Shown piece by piece: positions 15,603 through 24,881 of a DNA stretch of 64,000 nt (its first letter is position 1; each line of letters begins with the position of its first letter). The notes under the pieces are model-generated. The model had not been told where the DNA came from. It saw only the letters and a list, made by a program, of their open reading frames with translations, and made no database searches. This DNA comes from QAMX01 sp964515055 (lineage in GTDB: Bacteria; Bacillota; Clostridia; Oscillospirales; QAMX01), in assembly GCA_964515055.1 (NCBI GenBank), contig CAZEUG010000002.1, forward strand, positions 109,543 through 173,542. The letters run 5' to 3'. Made by a program: the position numbers and the translations under genes.

Positions 15603-17471
15603 TTACGAATACGTGAGGTAGCCTTCGCCCTCGACGGCTTTGACGGCGATATCGCTCAACGATTTCAGTTCGAAGAAGCGTCCCTTTCGATCCATGAGCT
15701 CCTGATACGTTCCGCATTCGACAATGTGGCCGCCGTCCATGACGACAATGCGGTCGGCGTTGCGGATAGTGGAGAGCCGATGTGCAACGATGAACGTCGT
15801 GCGGCCGTGAACCAGCGATTCAATTGCCTTCTGGACATGGTATTCTGAGACATTGTCCAGCGCCGACGTCGCCTCGTCCAGAATCAGGATGGCCGGGTCG
15901 CGAATCAGCGCCCGGGCAATGGTGATGCGCTGGCGCTGGCCGCCGGACAGCTTATCGCCTTCTTCGCCGACCTGAGTATCCAGCCCCTTTGGCAGCTGCG
16001 GCAGGAATTCATTGATGTTGGCCATTTCCACGGCGCGTTGCAGGTCTTCTTCGCTGTACTGTTCGAGGCCGTAGGTGATATTTTCCCGGATGGTGCCCGG
16101 GAACAGGATGCTGTTCTGCGGGACGACTGAAATATGATGCCGGTAATTATGGATGCGAATATCGTTGATATTCTGCCCGTCAATGCGGACTTCGCCCTCC
16201 GTTGCGCGGAGGAAGCCGATGATCATATTGACCATCGTCGTCTTGCCGGAGCCGGAGGAACCGACAAACGCAATGCATTCGCCCGGCTGCACGTGCAGGT
16301 CCACGTCATCGATGACCTTGGCATCCGGCGCATCCGGGTAGGCATAGGAGACATGATCAAAATCGATCTGGCCGCGGATGTTTTTCAGGTGATACCCGCC
16401 TTCGCGCTCGACATCGTCCGAGCTCATGACCTCTTCGATGGAAGCAACCGCTTCCATCCCGGAAACGAGCGTCGGGAAAATATTGACCAGCGTGGAGACG
16501 TGGCCATTGATCTGGGAGAACAGCGACTGATACAGCACGATATCGCCCACGCGAATCTGCCCCTTCAGCGCCAGAACGGAGCAGACAATCAGGCAGAGCA
16601 GCGTCAGCAGATTGGACATGACCCAGGAGCAGGAGCCGAAAAAGGCGATCGTACCGTCCACGCGCAGGCCAATCGTGGTCAGTTCGCTGACGCCGTTGTC
16701 AAATTCAGAGACCTCGCGCTTTTCCAGTCCGTGCGCCTTGGTGATGGTCAGCATTTTCAGCATGGACGTAAAGGATGCGGAAACCGTTTCGTTCACCACG
16801 CGGTACTGCCGCGACTGCTTGGCAATCGGCTTCCAGAACAGGCGCGTCAGGATGATGTTCAGGGGGACGATGACCACAAAGAAGATCGTCATGCCGACGG
16901 AATAATAGAGGGAAATGCCGACGGCAACCACAACGCCGATCACAGCCGGGACGAGCGTCATCAGGAGGGTGGAGGCCAGGCCGTTGACGGATTCGATATC
17001 GCGCAGGAACTTCGATTGCAGCTTACCGGATTCCATCTGTTTGTGATACGTCAGGGACAGCTGTTGCAGCTTTCGGACAATGGCGCAGCGAAATCCCGCG
17101 CTGAAATCGCGCAGCACGGTATTGGACAGCCGCGCATACAGCATATGGGTCGGAATGTTCTGCACAAGCACCAGCAGCAGCAGCAGCGAATACCGCAGCA
17201 GCAGCGAATAGGAGTGGTCGCTGGCCGGTTCGGAGGCCACATTGATGATTTCCGATGTAATAATCGGCAGAACCCACTGCGGCGAGTTTTTGATGAGGTA
17301 CATAAACTGCGCGAACAGCAGACGCCAGCGATACATCTTGAAGCCGTCCCACAGAACGCCGAGGCCGTTTTTCTTCCTTCGGCCCGTCGTTTCAAACAGG
17401 CGCTCATACAACGGGATCCGCGCATCGTTGACGGAGGTTGTTTTTCTGGCTGCCGTTTTTTCTTCTGTCAT
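15603..17471 (-). CDS. ABC exporter (fused TMD-NBD, homodimer type)
   Basis: 622 residues. ATG 17471 (MTEEKTAARK) is preceded by AGAGGTG. An N-terminal cytoplasmic tail of about 45 residues leads into six transmembrane segments, then a complete ATPase: Walker A VGSSGSGKTT (about 407), signature LSGGQRQRITIARAL (about 507), Walker B LILDEATSALD (about 530) and switch FIVAHRLSTI (about 562). All catalytic residues are present, so it probably works as a homodimer (MsbA/BmrA/LmrA-like multidrug or lipid exporter). It is monocistronic, with its own promoter at 17507-17535. The substrate cannot be deduced. Confidence 0.92.
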   Translation of the reverse strand: MTEEKTAARKTTSVNDARIPLYERLFETTGRRKKNGLGVLWDGFKMYRWRLLFAQFMYLIKNSPQWVLPIITSEIINVASEPASDHSYSLLLRYSLLLLLVLVQNIPTHMLYARLSNTVLRDFSAGFRCAIVRKLQQLSLTYHKQMESGKLQSKFLRDIESVNGLASTLLMTLVPAVIGVVVAVGISLYYSVGMTIFFVVIVPLNIILTRLFWKPIAKQSRQYRVVNETVSASFTSMLKMLTITKAHGLEKREVSEFDNGVSELTTIGLRVDGTIAFFGSCSWVMSNLLTLLCLIVCSVLALKGQIRVGDIVLYQSLFSQINGHVSTLVNIFPTLVSGMEAVASIEEVMSSDDVEREGGYHLKNIRGQIDFDHVSYAYPDAPDAKVIDDVDLHVQPGECIAFVGSSGSGKTTMVNMIIGFLRATEGEVRIDGQNINDIRIHNYRHHISVVPQNSILFPGTIRENITYGLEQYSEEDLQRAVEMANINEFLPQLPKGLDTQVGEEGDKLSGGQRQRITIARALIRDPAILILDEATSALDNVSEYHVQKAIESLVHGRTTFIVAHRLSTIRNADRIVVMDGGHIVECGTYQELMDRKGRFFELKSLSDIAVKAVEGEGYLTYS

Positions 17472-17506
17472 GATGGTCACCTCTTTTGCGAGTCTGATCA
17501 AAATGT

Positions 17507-17535
17507 ATTATAACGGTTGCAGCAGACGATAACAA
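17507..17535 (-). promoter_or_regulatory. Promoter of the 15603-17471 ABC exporter
   Basis: Minus strand TTGTTA, 17 bp, TATAAT. The -10 lies about 36 bp upstream of the start codon. Confidence 0.65.
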
Positions 17536-17746
17536 CGGACGTTTTGGCCAAAAAACCGTCTGTTTTGCCTCGAAAAATCGGCGCTCCGCTGTCCTGCAAT
17601 TTCCCGTTCTTTCCGTTCTCCGTTCCTCCGATCGGTGAAAGTTCCGAAAGCGTGTGAATTTCATCGTTATTCATGCGATTCTGCAATTTTTCTCCGCTCC
17701 GTTGTTCGGTTCTGCACCTGCACCGATGTGTTTCGCCGGATCCCTC

Positions 17747-17776
17747 TTGACAGTGGATGCAATGTTATGGTATTAT
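17747..17776 (+). promoter_or_regulatory. Promoter of alpha-galactosidase gene
   Basis: TTGACA (17747-17752) and TATTAT (17771-17776) separated by 18 bp; TGG precedes the -10. The start codon is 36 bp downstream of the -10. Confidence 0.75.
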
Positions 17777-17812
17777 GAATGTAACTTCTGATTGAAAGGA
17801 TGTTCTGGCTGT

Positions 17813-19783
17813 ATGCTTTCTCTTCTACTCACTCAGGATCGACTTTCCTTCCATTATGACGGCAAGCCGTTTCTCGATTCGCTCCTCCGGAAAACGGAAT
17901 CGGAGCAGGACGGCGTCCGGACTACCGTTTATGAGCTGGTCGGCGGTTTGAAGATCACCAGCACACTCCGCAGCTTCCCGGAGCATTCCGCCTGCGAGCT
18001 GCTCAACGTATTTGAAAACACCGGCGCGGAGGATACACCGCTCCTCTCTGACCTCTGGGACTGCGACGTCACGCTCCCGCTCTGCCATGCGGAGCCGCTC
18101 CGCGCTTCTGCCTATCTCGCCGACCCGGACACCACAACGCGCCTGTATGCGCCGTCCGGCTCCACCTGGTCGTTCGACGAGTTTTCCGTCGATGTCGATC
18201 AGGTCATCGGCGGCCGCAGGATTCACCACCTTCACCCCAACGAGACGCAGCGGTTTGCGCCGAGCGGCGGCCGTTCCAGCGATGGGCAGGCACCGTTTTT
18301 TGCCGTAGAGGATCATGGGACGACCTACACGTTCGCCGTTGGCTGGACGGGGCAGTGGAATGCCGCGATTCACCGCGACTGCGACAGCGTCACGCTCCGC
18401 TCCGGCATTGAAGGCATCCGTCTCCGTCTGCGCCCCGGCGAAGCCTTCCGCACCTCCTCCGCCGTGCTGCAGGTCAGCCAGGGGCCGCGAGCCACCGCTG
18501 TCAACCGCTGGCGACGTCTTCTCCGCGATCATTTTTCACTCATCGGTCAGCCCGGCCGCGATGCAGTCGGCCCGCTGACGGTCAGTGTCTGGGGTGGCAT
18601 GACGACAGAATCGGTGCTGGCACGCATCCGCACGTTGCGGGATGCGGGGCTGACCTTTGATGCGCTCTGGATGGATGCCGGCTGGTACGGCGCAGAGACG
18701 GAGCCGACACCCAACGAATTCGAGGGTGACTGGGGCTCGCACACCGGCGACTGGCAGGTCAGCCCGCGGATTCACCCGGACGGTCTGATGCCGGTTGCAA
18801 AGGCCGCGCACGAGGCCGGGATGAAGTTCCTCCTCTGGTTCGAGCCGGAGCGCGTCATCCGTTCCGTGCCGATCGCACAGGCGCATCCGGACTATTTTAT
18901 CTTCCCGGAGCACGACTGGGATGCCAACCTGCTGCTTGACCTCGGCAACCCGGACGCCTGGCAGTGGACCTTTGACACGCTCGTATCCGTGATCGAGCAG
19001 GCCGGTGTGGACTGCTATCGTCAGGATTTCAACTTCTCGCCGCTTTCCTACTGGCGCCGCCACGATGAACCCGACCGCTGCGGCATCACGGAAATCCGTC
19101 ACATCACCGGCCTGTACCATCTCTGGGACGCGCTTTTGGAGCGCTTCCCGCACCTGTTGATCGACGATTGCGCCTCCGGTGGTCGCCGCATCGACATTGA
19201 AATGCTCCGCCGCAGTATGCCGCTCTGGCGCAGCGACTATCAGTGCCCGGCCAACGCCGATGCGGAGGCGGCACAGGCGCAGTCCATCAGCTACAACACC
19301 TGGCTTCCCTACAGTGGCACTGATTCCAGCCGTCTGTACGACACCTATCAGATCCGCAGCGGCTACGCGGCCGCCCTGCGCATCGCCCACACGTTCTCGG
19401 CAACCGATGCATTCGGGGATGACCCGGAACGGCTCGACTGGCTGCGGGAACGGCTGGCGGAATATCGGCAGGCGCGCCCCTATTTCAGCGAGGATTTCTA
19501 CCCGCTCACGGAAATTTCCGACAAGCAGGACGTCTGGTGCGCCGCGCAGTTTCATCGGCCCTCCGGCGGGGACGGCATCGTTCAGGTCTTCCGCCGCGCC
19601 CATTCCCCCTACGAGACGGCGACATTCCAGCTGTCCGGTCTGGAGCCGGACAGGCGGTATCGCCTGACCGATGCGGACGGTGGAACCGTTGAGCTGTCCG
19701 GGCAAAGCCTCATCGCGGAGGGCTTCACCGTCCGCATTCCCACCCGCCGCACAGCCAGGCTGTTTTTCTATCAGTCCATCTGA
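17813..19783 (+). CDS. Alpha-galactosidase, GH36 type (clan GH-D)
   Basis: 656 residues, cytoplasmic (no signal peptide). ATG 17813 (MLSLLLTQDRLSFHYDGK) has AAAGGA 12 bases upstream; a TTG at 17792 would add seven residues. It hydrolyses terminal alpha-galactosides such as melibiose and raffinose. N-terminal beta-sandwich (about 1-240), then a TIM barrel with LWMDAGWYG (about 286), KFLLWFEPERV (about 340), YRQDFNFSP (about 403; Asp is the likely nucleophile) and DDCASGGRRID then WRSDYQ (about 451-475; the Asp after Ser is the likely acid/base). The C-terminal part is a small beta domain. Length is near that of bacterial GH36 enzymes (about 650-730). Strong terminator downstream. Confidence 0.85.
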   Translation: MLSLLLTQDRLSFHYDGKPFLDSLLRKTESEQDGVRTTVYELVGGLKITSTLRSFPEHSACELLNVFENTGAEDTPLLSDLWDCDVTLPLCHAEPLRASAYLADPDTTTRLYAPSGSTWSFDEFSVDVDQVIGGRRIHHLHPNETQRFAPSGGRSSDGQAPFFAVEDHGTTYTFAVGWTGQWNAAIHRDCDSVTLRSGIEGIRLRLRPGEAFRTSSAVLQVSQGPRATAVNRWRRLLRDHFSLIGQPGRDAVGPLTVSVWGGMTTESVLARIRTLRDAGLTFDALWMDAGWYGAETEPTPNEFEGDWGSHTGDWQVSPRIHPDGLMPVAKAAHEAGMKFLLWFEPERVIRSVPIAQAHPDYFIFPEHDWDANLLLDLGNPDAWQWTFDTLVSVIEQAGVDCYRQDFNFSPLSYWRRHDEPDRCGITEIRHITGLYHLWDALLERFPHLLIDDCASGGRRIDIEMLRRSMPLWRSDYQCPANADAEAAQAQSISYNTWLPYSGTDSSRLYDTYQIRSGYAAALRIAHTFSATDAFGDDPERLDWLRERLAEYRQARPYFSEDFYPLTEISDKQDVWCAAQFHRPSGGDGIVQVFRRAHSPYETATFQLSGLEPDRRYRLTDADGGTVELSGQSLIAEGFTVRIPTRRTARLFFYQSI

Positions 19784-19801
19784 CCGGTTCTCCGACACGC
19801 T

Positions 19802-19835
19802 CAGCACCCGCCACAGGCTGTGGCGGGTGCTGTTT
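19802..19835 (+). terminator. Terminator after alpha-galactosidase gene
   Basis: CAGCACCCGCCACA-GGC-TGTGGCGGGTGCTG stem of 14 bp, then TTT. Confidence 0.85.
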
Positions 19836-19981
19836 CGTCGGGTTTTCCTTCGGGGTGCGCGATTGATTTCCGGATTGCAGAGGCGCTGCAAGGGCGCGCT
19901 TTTTTCACTTTTTCCGACTTCTTGTGCTTTTTTCACAAACTTCGACACGTTCTTTCGTTCAAAACATATCGGGTTCATTCG

Positions 19982-20010
19982 TTGACAATTCCGCCGGATG
20001 GCTGTATAAT
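19982..20010 (+). promoter_or_regulatory. Promoter of xpt-nucleoside importer operon
   Basis: Perfect consensus: TTGACA (19982-19987), 17 bp, TATAAT (20005-20010). The guanine riboswitch begins about 20 bp downstream. Confidence 0.92.
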
Positions 20011-20031
20011 ATAGCGTAAATAAGGGATATG

Positions 20032-20100
20032 GTCGATATAGCTCAAATGATACGGTTTTGAAGTTTCTACCTGGTCGCCGTAAATGGCCGGACTATCGAT
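20032..20100 (+). ncRNA. Purine (guanine-type) riboswitch aptamer
   Basis: Aptamer with all hallmark segments: P1 TCGATATA / TATCGA, J1/2 and P2 around CTCAAATGATACGG...TTTTGA, the invariant AGTTTCTACC loop-junction, P3 CTGGTCGCCGTAA...GGCCGG, and J3/1 GGACTATC. The specificity base in the GACTA segment is C, which pairs with guanine or hypoxanthine; adenine riboswitches have U there. It is followed by a hairpin (20114-20136) and an intrinsic terminator, so control is by transcription termination when guanine is abundant. Confidence 0.97.
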
Positions 20101-20149
20101 GCGCTTGCATGGCGGCAGCATACTGTGTTGCTGCCTGATTTGCTCATTG

Positions 20150-20177
20150 CAGGGGTATCAAGTACCCCTGTTTTTTC
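20150..20177 (+). terminator. Regulatory terminator of the guanine riboswitch
   Basis: CAGGGGTA-TCAAG-TACCCCTG followed by TTTTTT, between aptamer and xpt. This is the expected OFF structure of a transcriptional purine riboswitch. Confidence 0.9.
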
Positions 20178-20215
20178 TTTCTGGACTTTAAAATCTGTCA
20201 ATCGGAGGCTTCACT

Positions 20216-20788
20216 ATGCAGCTTTTGGAAGATCGCATCCGTTCGGAAGGCATCATTGCACCCGGCAACGTCCTTCGGGTGGACAGCTTTATCAATCATC
20301 AGGTCGATATCGAGCTGATGTCCGCGCTGGCGCAGGAATTTCGCCGGCTCTTTCAGGATGTTCCGGTGGACAAGATTCTGACCATCGAAGCCTCCGGCAT
20401 TGCCGCGGCCTGTCTGGTCGCGCAGGAATTCCGCGTTCCCCTTGTGTTTGCCAAGAAATCCAAATCCTCCAACCTGCCCGCCAACGTCTACTCGGCGACA
20501 ACACGCTCCTATACGCACGGTAACGTGAACGAGGTTCTCGTCTCCAAGGCCTATCTGCGCCCCGGGGAGCGCGTTCTGATTATTGACGATTTCCTGGCGC
20601 ACGGTGAAGCACTGCAGGGGCTGATCAGTCTGGTCGAGCAGGCCGGTGGTTCAGTCGCCGGTGCCGGGATTCTGATCGAAAAGGCCTTCCAGGGCGGCGG
20701 TGACCGGGTGCGTGCCCGCGGCTTCCGCGTGGAAAGTCTCGCCCGCATCGCTTCCATGAGTGAAGACGGAACCATCGTCTTCTGCTGA
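20216..20788 (+). CDS. xpt: Xanthine phosphoribosyltransferase
   Basis: 190 residues, typical of Xpt. Converts xanthine (and more weakly guanine) plus PRPP to the nucleotide in purine salvage. Motifs: early LLEDRIRSEG, substrate-loop KSKSSNLPANVYSA.TRSYT (about residues 80-100), and the PRPP-binding VLIIDDFLAHGEAL (about 121-134). Start ATG 20216 follows a GGAGG site (CGGAGGCTTCACT). It is controlled by the guanine riboswitch directly upstream. The gap to the next gene (61 bp) holds only a weak GC stem without a U tract, so read-through into the nucleoside importer is likely. Confidence 0.97.
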   Translation: MQLLEDRIRSEGIIAPGNVLRVDSFINHQVDIELMSALAQEFRRLFQDVPVDKILTIEASGIAAACLVAQEFRVPLVFAKKSKSSNLPANVYSATTRSYTHGNVNEVLVSKAYLRPGERVLIIDDFLAHGEALQGLISLVEQAGGSVAGAGILIEKAFQGGGDRVRARGFRVESLARIASMSEDGTIVFC

Positions 20789-20849
20789 ATCTGTGTAAAC
20801 CCACCGCCGGACGGCGGAAAAAATATCATCCATTACGGAGGAAGAACAT

Positions 20850-22127
20850 ATGAAAAGGCTTCTCGCAATCGTTCTCGCGGCACTCATGGTTCTGTCTCTT
20901 GCAGCCTGCTCCACCGGCAGCAGCAACGACAACACCCAGGGAATGTCTGATGACATTCTGCCCCGCCTGGACATCACGTCGAACGTGGAAGTTCCGGCCG
21001 ATTTCAAAATCGGTATGATCTGCCTGCACGACGAAAACTCCACCTATGATAACAACTTCATCTCTGCCCTGAAATCCGCTGCATCCGGCATGGGTCTGTC
21101 TGACGATCAGGTCATCATCGTGACCGGCATCGGCGAAGACAGCACCTGCTATGATACGGCTGTTGACCTCGCCAAGAACAAGGGCTGCAAGGTCATCTTC
21201 GCAGACTCCTTCGGCCATGAATCCTTCATCAAGCAGGCCGCCAAGGAATATCCGGAGGTTCAGTTCTGCCACGCCACCGGTACCTCTTCCAAGATTGCCG
21301 GCATCGACAACTTCCACAACGCATTCGCTTCCATCTATGAAGGCCGTTACCTTGCCGGTATCGCTGCCGGTATGAAGCTCAACGAAATGATCGCCGCCGG
21401 TACCATCACCGCTGATCAGGCCGTTATCGGCTATGTTGGCGCTTTCACCTACGCAGAAGTTATCTCCGGTATGACCTCCTTCTTCCTCGGCGCACGCTCT
21501 GTCTGCCCGACCGCAACCATGAAGGTTCGCTACACCGGTTCCTGGTATGACCAGGCCAAGGAGCAGGAAGCTGCAACGTCCCTGATCGAAAAAGACAACT
21601 GCGTCCTCATCAGCCAGCACGCTGACTCCCTCGGCGCTCCGACCGCTTGTGAGCTGAAGAACGTTCCGAACGTCTCCTACAACGGCAGCACCTACTCCGC
21701 CGGTGAGAACACGTTCATCGTTTCCTCCGCCATCAACTGGGCTCCGTACTTCCAGTACATCATGGAATGCGTCATCAAAGGCGAAGCCATTGATACCGAC
21801 TGGTGCGGCAACATCTCCAGCAACTCCGTCGTTCTGACTGGGCTGAACCTGGGTGTTGCAGCGGAAGGCACAGAGGAAAAGATTCAGGATGCCATTCAGG
21901 GCTTCAAGAACGGCACCCTGCACGTCTTTGCAACGGACTGCTTCACCTACAACGGCGAACAGCTCTCCGAGTATCTGGCTGACATCGACGGCGACTTCAC
22001 CGGTGACACCAACGTCATCCACGACGGTTACTTCGATGAATCCAATGCTTCGTCCTTCCGTTCCGCGCCGTACTTCGATCTGATCATTGACGGCGTGACC
22101 AACCTCAACACCAACTTCGGCGACTGA
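20850..22127 (+). CDS. bmpA: BMP-family nucleoside-binding lipoprotein
   Basis: 425 residues. Signal peptide MKRLLAIVLAALMVLSLAAC with a perfect lipobox (L-A-A-C, Cys20), so membrane-anchored outside the cell. The mature part is a Bmp/NupB/PnrA-type periplasmic-binding fold: GMICLHDENSTYDNNF (about 55-70), CKVIFADSFGHE (about 112-123), and the later IGYVGAFTYAEVISG. The family binds purine nucleosides or guanosine. It heads a complete importer (ATPase and two permeases follow), downstream of xpt and its guanine riboswitch. GGAGGAAG precedes the ATG. A GC-rich stem after the gene may lower expression of the downstream genes relative to the binding protein. Confidence 0.93.
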   Translation: MKRLLAIVLAALMVLSLAACSTGSSNDNTQGMSDDILPRLDITSNVEVPADFKIGMICLHDENSTYDNNFISALKSAASGMGLSDDQVIIVTGIGEDSTCYDTAVDLAKNKGCKVIFADSFGHESFIKQAAKEYPEVQFCHATGTSSKIAGIDNFHNAFASIYEGRYLAGIAAGMKLNEMIAAGTITADQAVIGYVGAFTYAEVISGMTSFFLGARSVCPTATMKVRYTGSWYDQAKEQEAATSLIEKDNCVLISQHADSLGAPTACELKNVPNVSYNGSTYSAGENTFIVSSAINWAPYFQYIMECVIKGEAIDTDWCGNISSNSVVLTGLNLGVAAEGTEEKIQDAIQGFKNGTLHVFATDCFTYNGEQLSEYLADIDGDFTGDTNVIHDGYFDESNASSFRSAPYFDLIIDGVTNLNTNFGD

Positions 22128-22149
22128 TTTTCGGCCTCCGGAATATGAA

Positions 22150-22184
22150 TGCACAAGGGGGCGATTCTGCCCCCTTGTGCATTT
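22150..22184 (+). terminator. Stem-loop between binding protein and ATPase genes
   Basis: TGCACAAGGGGGC-GATTC-T-GCCCCCTTGTGCA stem with only ATTT after it. It is probably a partial terminator or mRNA-stabilising element, common after the binding-protein gene in ABC importer operons. Confidence 0.6.
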
Positions 22185-22248
22185 CCGCTTGATTCGATTC
22201 TTTTTTGCAGCAGCCTGAGCCTGTGTGCAACTGTTTAGGGGGTTTTTT

Positions 22249-23778
22249 GTGAACGCACTTGAATTACGAAACGTGACAAAGCGCTTCGGCGAAAAGGTCA
22301 TTGCCAATAACAATGTCAGTCTGGATGTTCATGCCGGCGAAATTCTGGCCGTTCTGGGCGAAAACGGGAGCGGAAAAACCACGCTGATGAACATGGTAGC
22401 CGGTATCTACCATCCGGATGAGGGCGAAATCTTCGTCAACGGTCAGCGTGCGCTGATCAATTCCCCGCGGGACGCCTTCCAGTACAAGATCGGCATGATT
22501 CACCAGCACTTCAAGCTCGTGGACGTCTTTACGGCTGCAGAGAATATCGTGCTCGGCATCAACGACGCTTCCCGCTTCAATCTGAAATCCGCTTCGCGGC
22601 AGATTGCGGAGATTTCCCATCGCTACGGCTTTGAGATTGACCCGAAAAAGAAAATCTATGAGATGTCCGTTTCGGAAAAGCAGACCGTTGAAATCGTCAA
22701 GGTGCTGTACCGCGGCGCTGACATTCTGATTCTGGATGAGCCCACCGCCGTTCTGACCCCGCAGGAAACGGAAAAGCTCTTTGCCGTGCTTCGCCGGATG
22801 CGGAATGACGGCAAAGCGATCATCATCATTACACACAAGCTCCACGAGGTGCTGAGCCTTTCCGACCGCGTTGCCGTGCTCCGCAAGGGCGAATCGGTCG
22901 GCGTTGTCCAGACGGCGGAAACGAATGAGTCGCAGCTGACGGAAATGATGGTCGGGAAAAAGGTCGTTTTGAACATTGACCGCCCCGAACCCGTCGACCC
23001 GCAGGATCGGCTGATCGTCCGCGACCTGAACTGCGTCAACCGGGATGGCGTTCAGGTGCTGAATCACGTCAGCTTCACGGCGCGCAGCGGAGAAATCCTC
23101 GGCATCGCCGGGATTGCCGGTTCCGGTCAGCGTGAGCTGCTCGAAGCGATTGCCGGGCTGCAGGCGCTGGCCTCCGGTGAAATCCTCTATGAAGACCCCA
23201 AAACAGGCAAAACGGAAAACCTCCGCGACAAAACGCCGCTGCAAATCCGTGATCTGGGCGTTCGCCTCTCCTTTGTCCCCGAAGACCGGCTCGGCATGGG
23301 GCTTGTCGGCAACATGGACATCGTGGACAACATGATGCTCCGCAGCTATCGGAAAGGGCATTCCGCCTTTGTCGATCGCCACCCGCCGCGGCAGCTGGCT
23401 GACAAAATCATTGAGGATCTGGGCGTTGTGACGCCGGGCGTTTCGACGCCGGTGCGCCGCCTGTCCGGCGGCAATGTCCAGAAGGTGCTGGTCGGGCGGG
23501 AAATTTCATCGTCCCCCACGGTTCTGATGGCGGCTTATCCGGTTCGCGGACTGGATATCAACTCCTCCTATCTGATTTATCACCTTTTCAACCAGCAAAA
23601 AGAAAAAGGAACGGCGGTCATCTTTGTCGGTGAAGATCTCGACGTGCTGCTGTCGCTGTGCGACCGGATTCTGGTCATCGGTGCAGGGCGCGTCACGGGG
23701 ATTGTCGATGGAAAAACCGCAACCAAAGAGGAAATCGGTCTGCTGATGACCAAGGCAGGAGGACATGACCATGCATAA
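22249..23778 (+). CDS. nupO: Nucleoside ABC importer, ATP-binding protein (NupO type)
   Basis: 509 residues from a GTG start preceded by AGGGGG. Two tandem ABC ATPase domains, as in RbsA/NupO/YufO. The first has Walker A GENGSGKTT (about 40-48), signature MSVSEKQTVEIVKVL (about 140), and Walker B ILILDEPTAVLTPQE. The second has the usual degenerate P-loop GIAGSGQREL (about 285), LSGGNVQKVLVGRE, and an altered Walker B (VLMAAYPVRGLD). It powers purine-nucleoside uptake with the permeases encoded next. It overlaps the next gene by 8 bp, a sign of coupling. Confidence 0.94.
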   Translation: MNALELRNVTKRFGEKVIANNNVSLDVHAGEILAVLGENGSGKTTLMNMVAGIYHPDEGEIFVNGQRALINSPRDAFQYKIGMIHQHFKLVDVFTAAENIVLGINDASRFNLKSASRQIAEISHRYGFEIDPKKKIYEMSVSEKQTVEIVKVLYRGADILILDEPTAVLTPQETEKLFAVLRRMRNDGKAIIIITHKLHEVLSLSDRVAVLRKGESVGVVQTAETNESQLTEMMVGKKVVLNIDRPEPVDPQDRLIVRDLNCVNRDGVQVLNHVSFTARSGEILGIAGIAGSGQRELLEAIAGLQALASGEILYEDPKTGKTENLRDKTPLQIRDLGVRLSFVPEDRLGMGLVGNMDIVDNMMLRSYRKGHSAFVDRHPPRQLADKIIEDLGVVTPGVSTPVRRLSGGNVQKVLVGREISSSPTVLMAAYPVRGLDINSSYLIYHLFNQQKEKGTAVIFVGEDLDVLLSLCDRILVIGAGRVTGIVDGKTATKEEIGLLMTKAGGHDHA

Positions 23779-24880
23779 AGCCAAGCGGCATTCGCGTGAG
23801 CCGTTGATTTATATCACCAAACGTGACCACATTCCCCTGAAGCGCTCCATCCTGATTCGCGCCGTGGCCATTCTGCTGGCGCTCGTCGTCTGCGCCATCG
23901 TCACCAGGGTGCTGACCGGAGACAACCCGCTCTCCATCTTTGCCACCATCTATCACGGTGCATTCGGGCAGGGACGCACACTTGTCACCATCCACGATAT
24001 CGCCATTCTGCTCTGCATTTCCCTGGCCGTCACGCCCGCCTTCCGGATGCGCTTCTGGAATACCGGTGCCGAAGGTCAGACACTGATGGGCTGCTTGGCC
24101 ACCGCCTGGTGTATGTTCACCTTTGGCGGCCGCGTCCCGGAATGGGTGCTGATTCTGATGATGATCGCCCTCGCCATCCTGGCCGGTATGGTCTGGGGCG
24201 TCATTCCGGCCTTCTGCAAGGCGCAGTGGGGCACCAATGAAACGCTTTTCACGCTGATGATGAACTATGTTGCCATCCAGCTGATTGAATACTTCCTTAA
24301 GGTCGCCGACCGCACCGGCTCCAACGTTGTCGGCCCGGATCTTCTGTCACACGGCTGGTTCCCGGATTTGTTCGGCGTGGACTACCTGCTCAACATTCTG
24401 GTTGTCGTCCTGCTGACTGCGGCCATGTATGTATACCTCCGCTACAGCAAGCACGGCTATGAGATTTCCGTTGTCGGTGAAAGTGAGAACACCGCGCACT
24501 ACATCGGTATCAACGTCAAGAAGGTCATTCTCCGCACCATGGCACTGTCCGGTGCCATCTGCGGTATCGCCGGGCTGCTGCTGGTCGGCGGCGCATCCCA
24601 CTCCATCGACTCCAACCTGGTGGACGGCCGCGGCTTTACGGCCATCATGGTTTCCTGGCTGGCTAAATTCAACCCGCTGACCATGATTCTGACGACGCTG
24701 CTGCTGGTTTTCCTCGCTCGCGGCGCAGACGAAGTCACTTCCAAATTCCAGCTGAACAGCGATTTTTCCGAGATTCTGACCGGCATCATCCTTTTCTTTA
24801 TCATCGGCTGTGAATTTTTCATCAACTACCGCATCCACATCAACCGCCGGAAACCGGAAGAAGCGGAGGGAGACAACTGA
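23771..24880 (+). CDS. nupP: Nucleoside ABC importer permease 1 (NupP type)
   Basis: 369 residues. AGGAGG lies 2 bases from ATG 23765 and 8 bases from ATG 23771, so the second is chosen (MHKAKRHSRE). About 8-10 transmembrane helices of the BPD_transp_2 family. Conserved segments: FRMRFWNTGAEGQTLMG (about 80-97) and the EAA-like loop YEISVVGESENTAHYIGINV.K (about 230-250). It pairs with 24882-25862 to form the membrane channel of the BmpA-NupO importer. Confidence 0.94.
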   Translation: MHKAKRHSREPLIYITKRDHIPLKRSILIRAVAILLALVVCAIVTRVLTGDNPLSIFATIYHGAFGQGRTLVTIHDIAILLCISLAVTPAFRMRFWNTGAEGQTLMGCLATAWCMFTFGGRVPEWVLILMMIALAILAGMVWGVIPAFCKAQWGTNETLFTLMMNYVAIQLIEYFLKVADRTGSNVVGPDLLSHGWFPDLFGVDYLLNILVVVLLTAAMYVYLRYSKHGYEISVVGESENTAHYIGINVKKVILRTMALSGAICGIAGLLLVGGASHSIDSNLVDGRGFTAIMVSWLAKFNPLTMILTTLLLVFLARGADEVTSKFQLNSDFSEILTGIILFFIIGCEFFINYRIHINRRKPEEAEGDN

Positions 24881-24881
24881 T

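Noticed and set aside
16134..17513. 459-codon plus-strand frame opposite the 15603-17471 ABC exporter
   Set aside because: The minus-strand frame has all ABC motifs, a promoter and a ribosome binding site; the plus-strand frame has none of these.
20826..22313. 495-codon minus-strand frame opposite bmpA
   Set aside because: bmpA has a signal peptide, lipobox and importer context; the antisense product is Val/Gly-rich with no motif.
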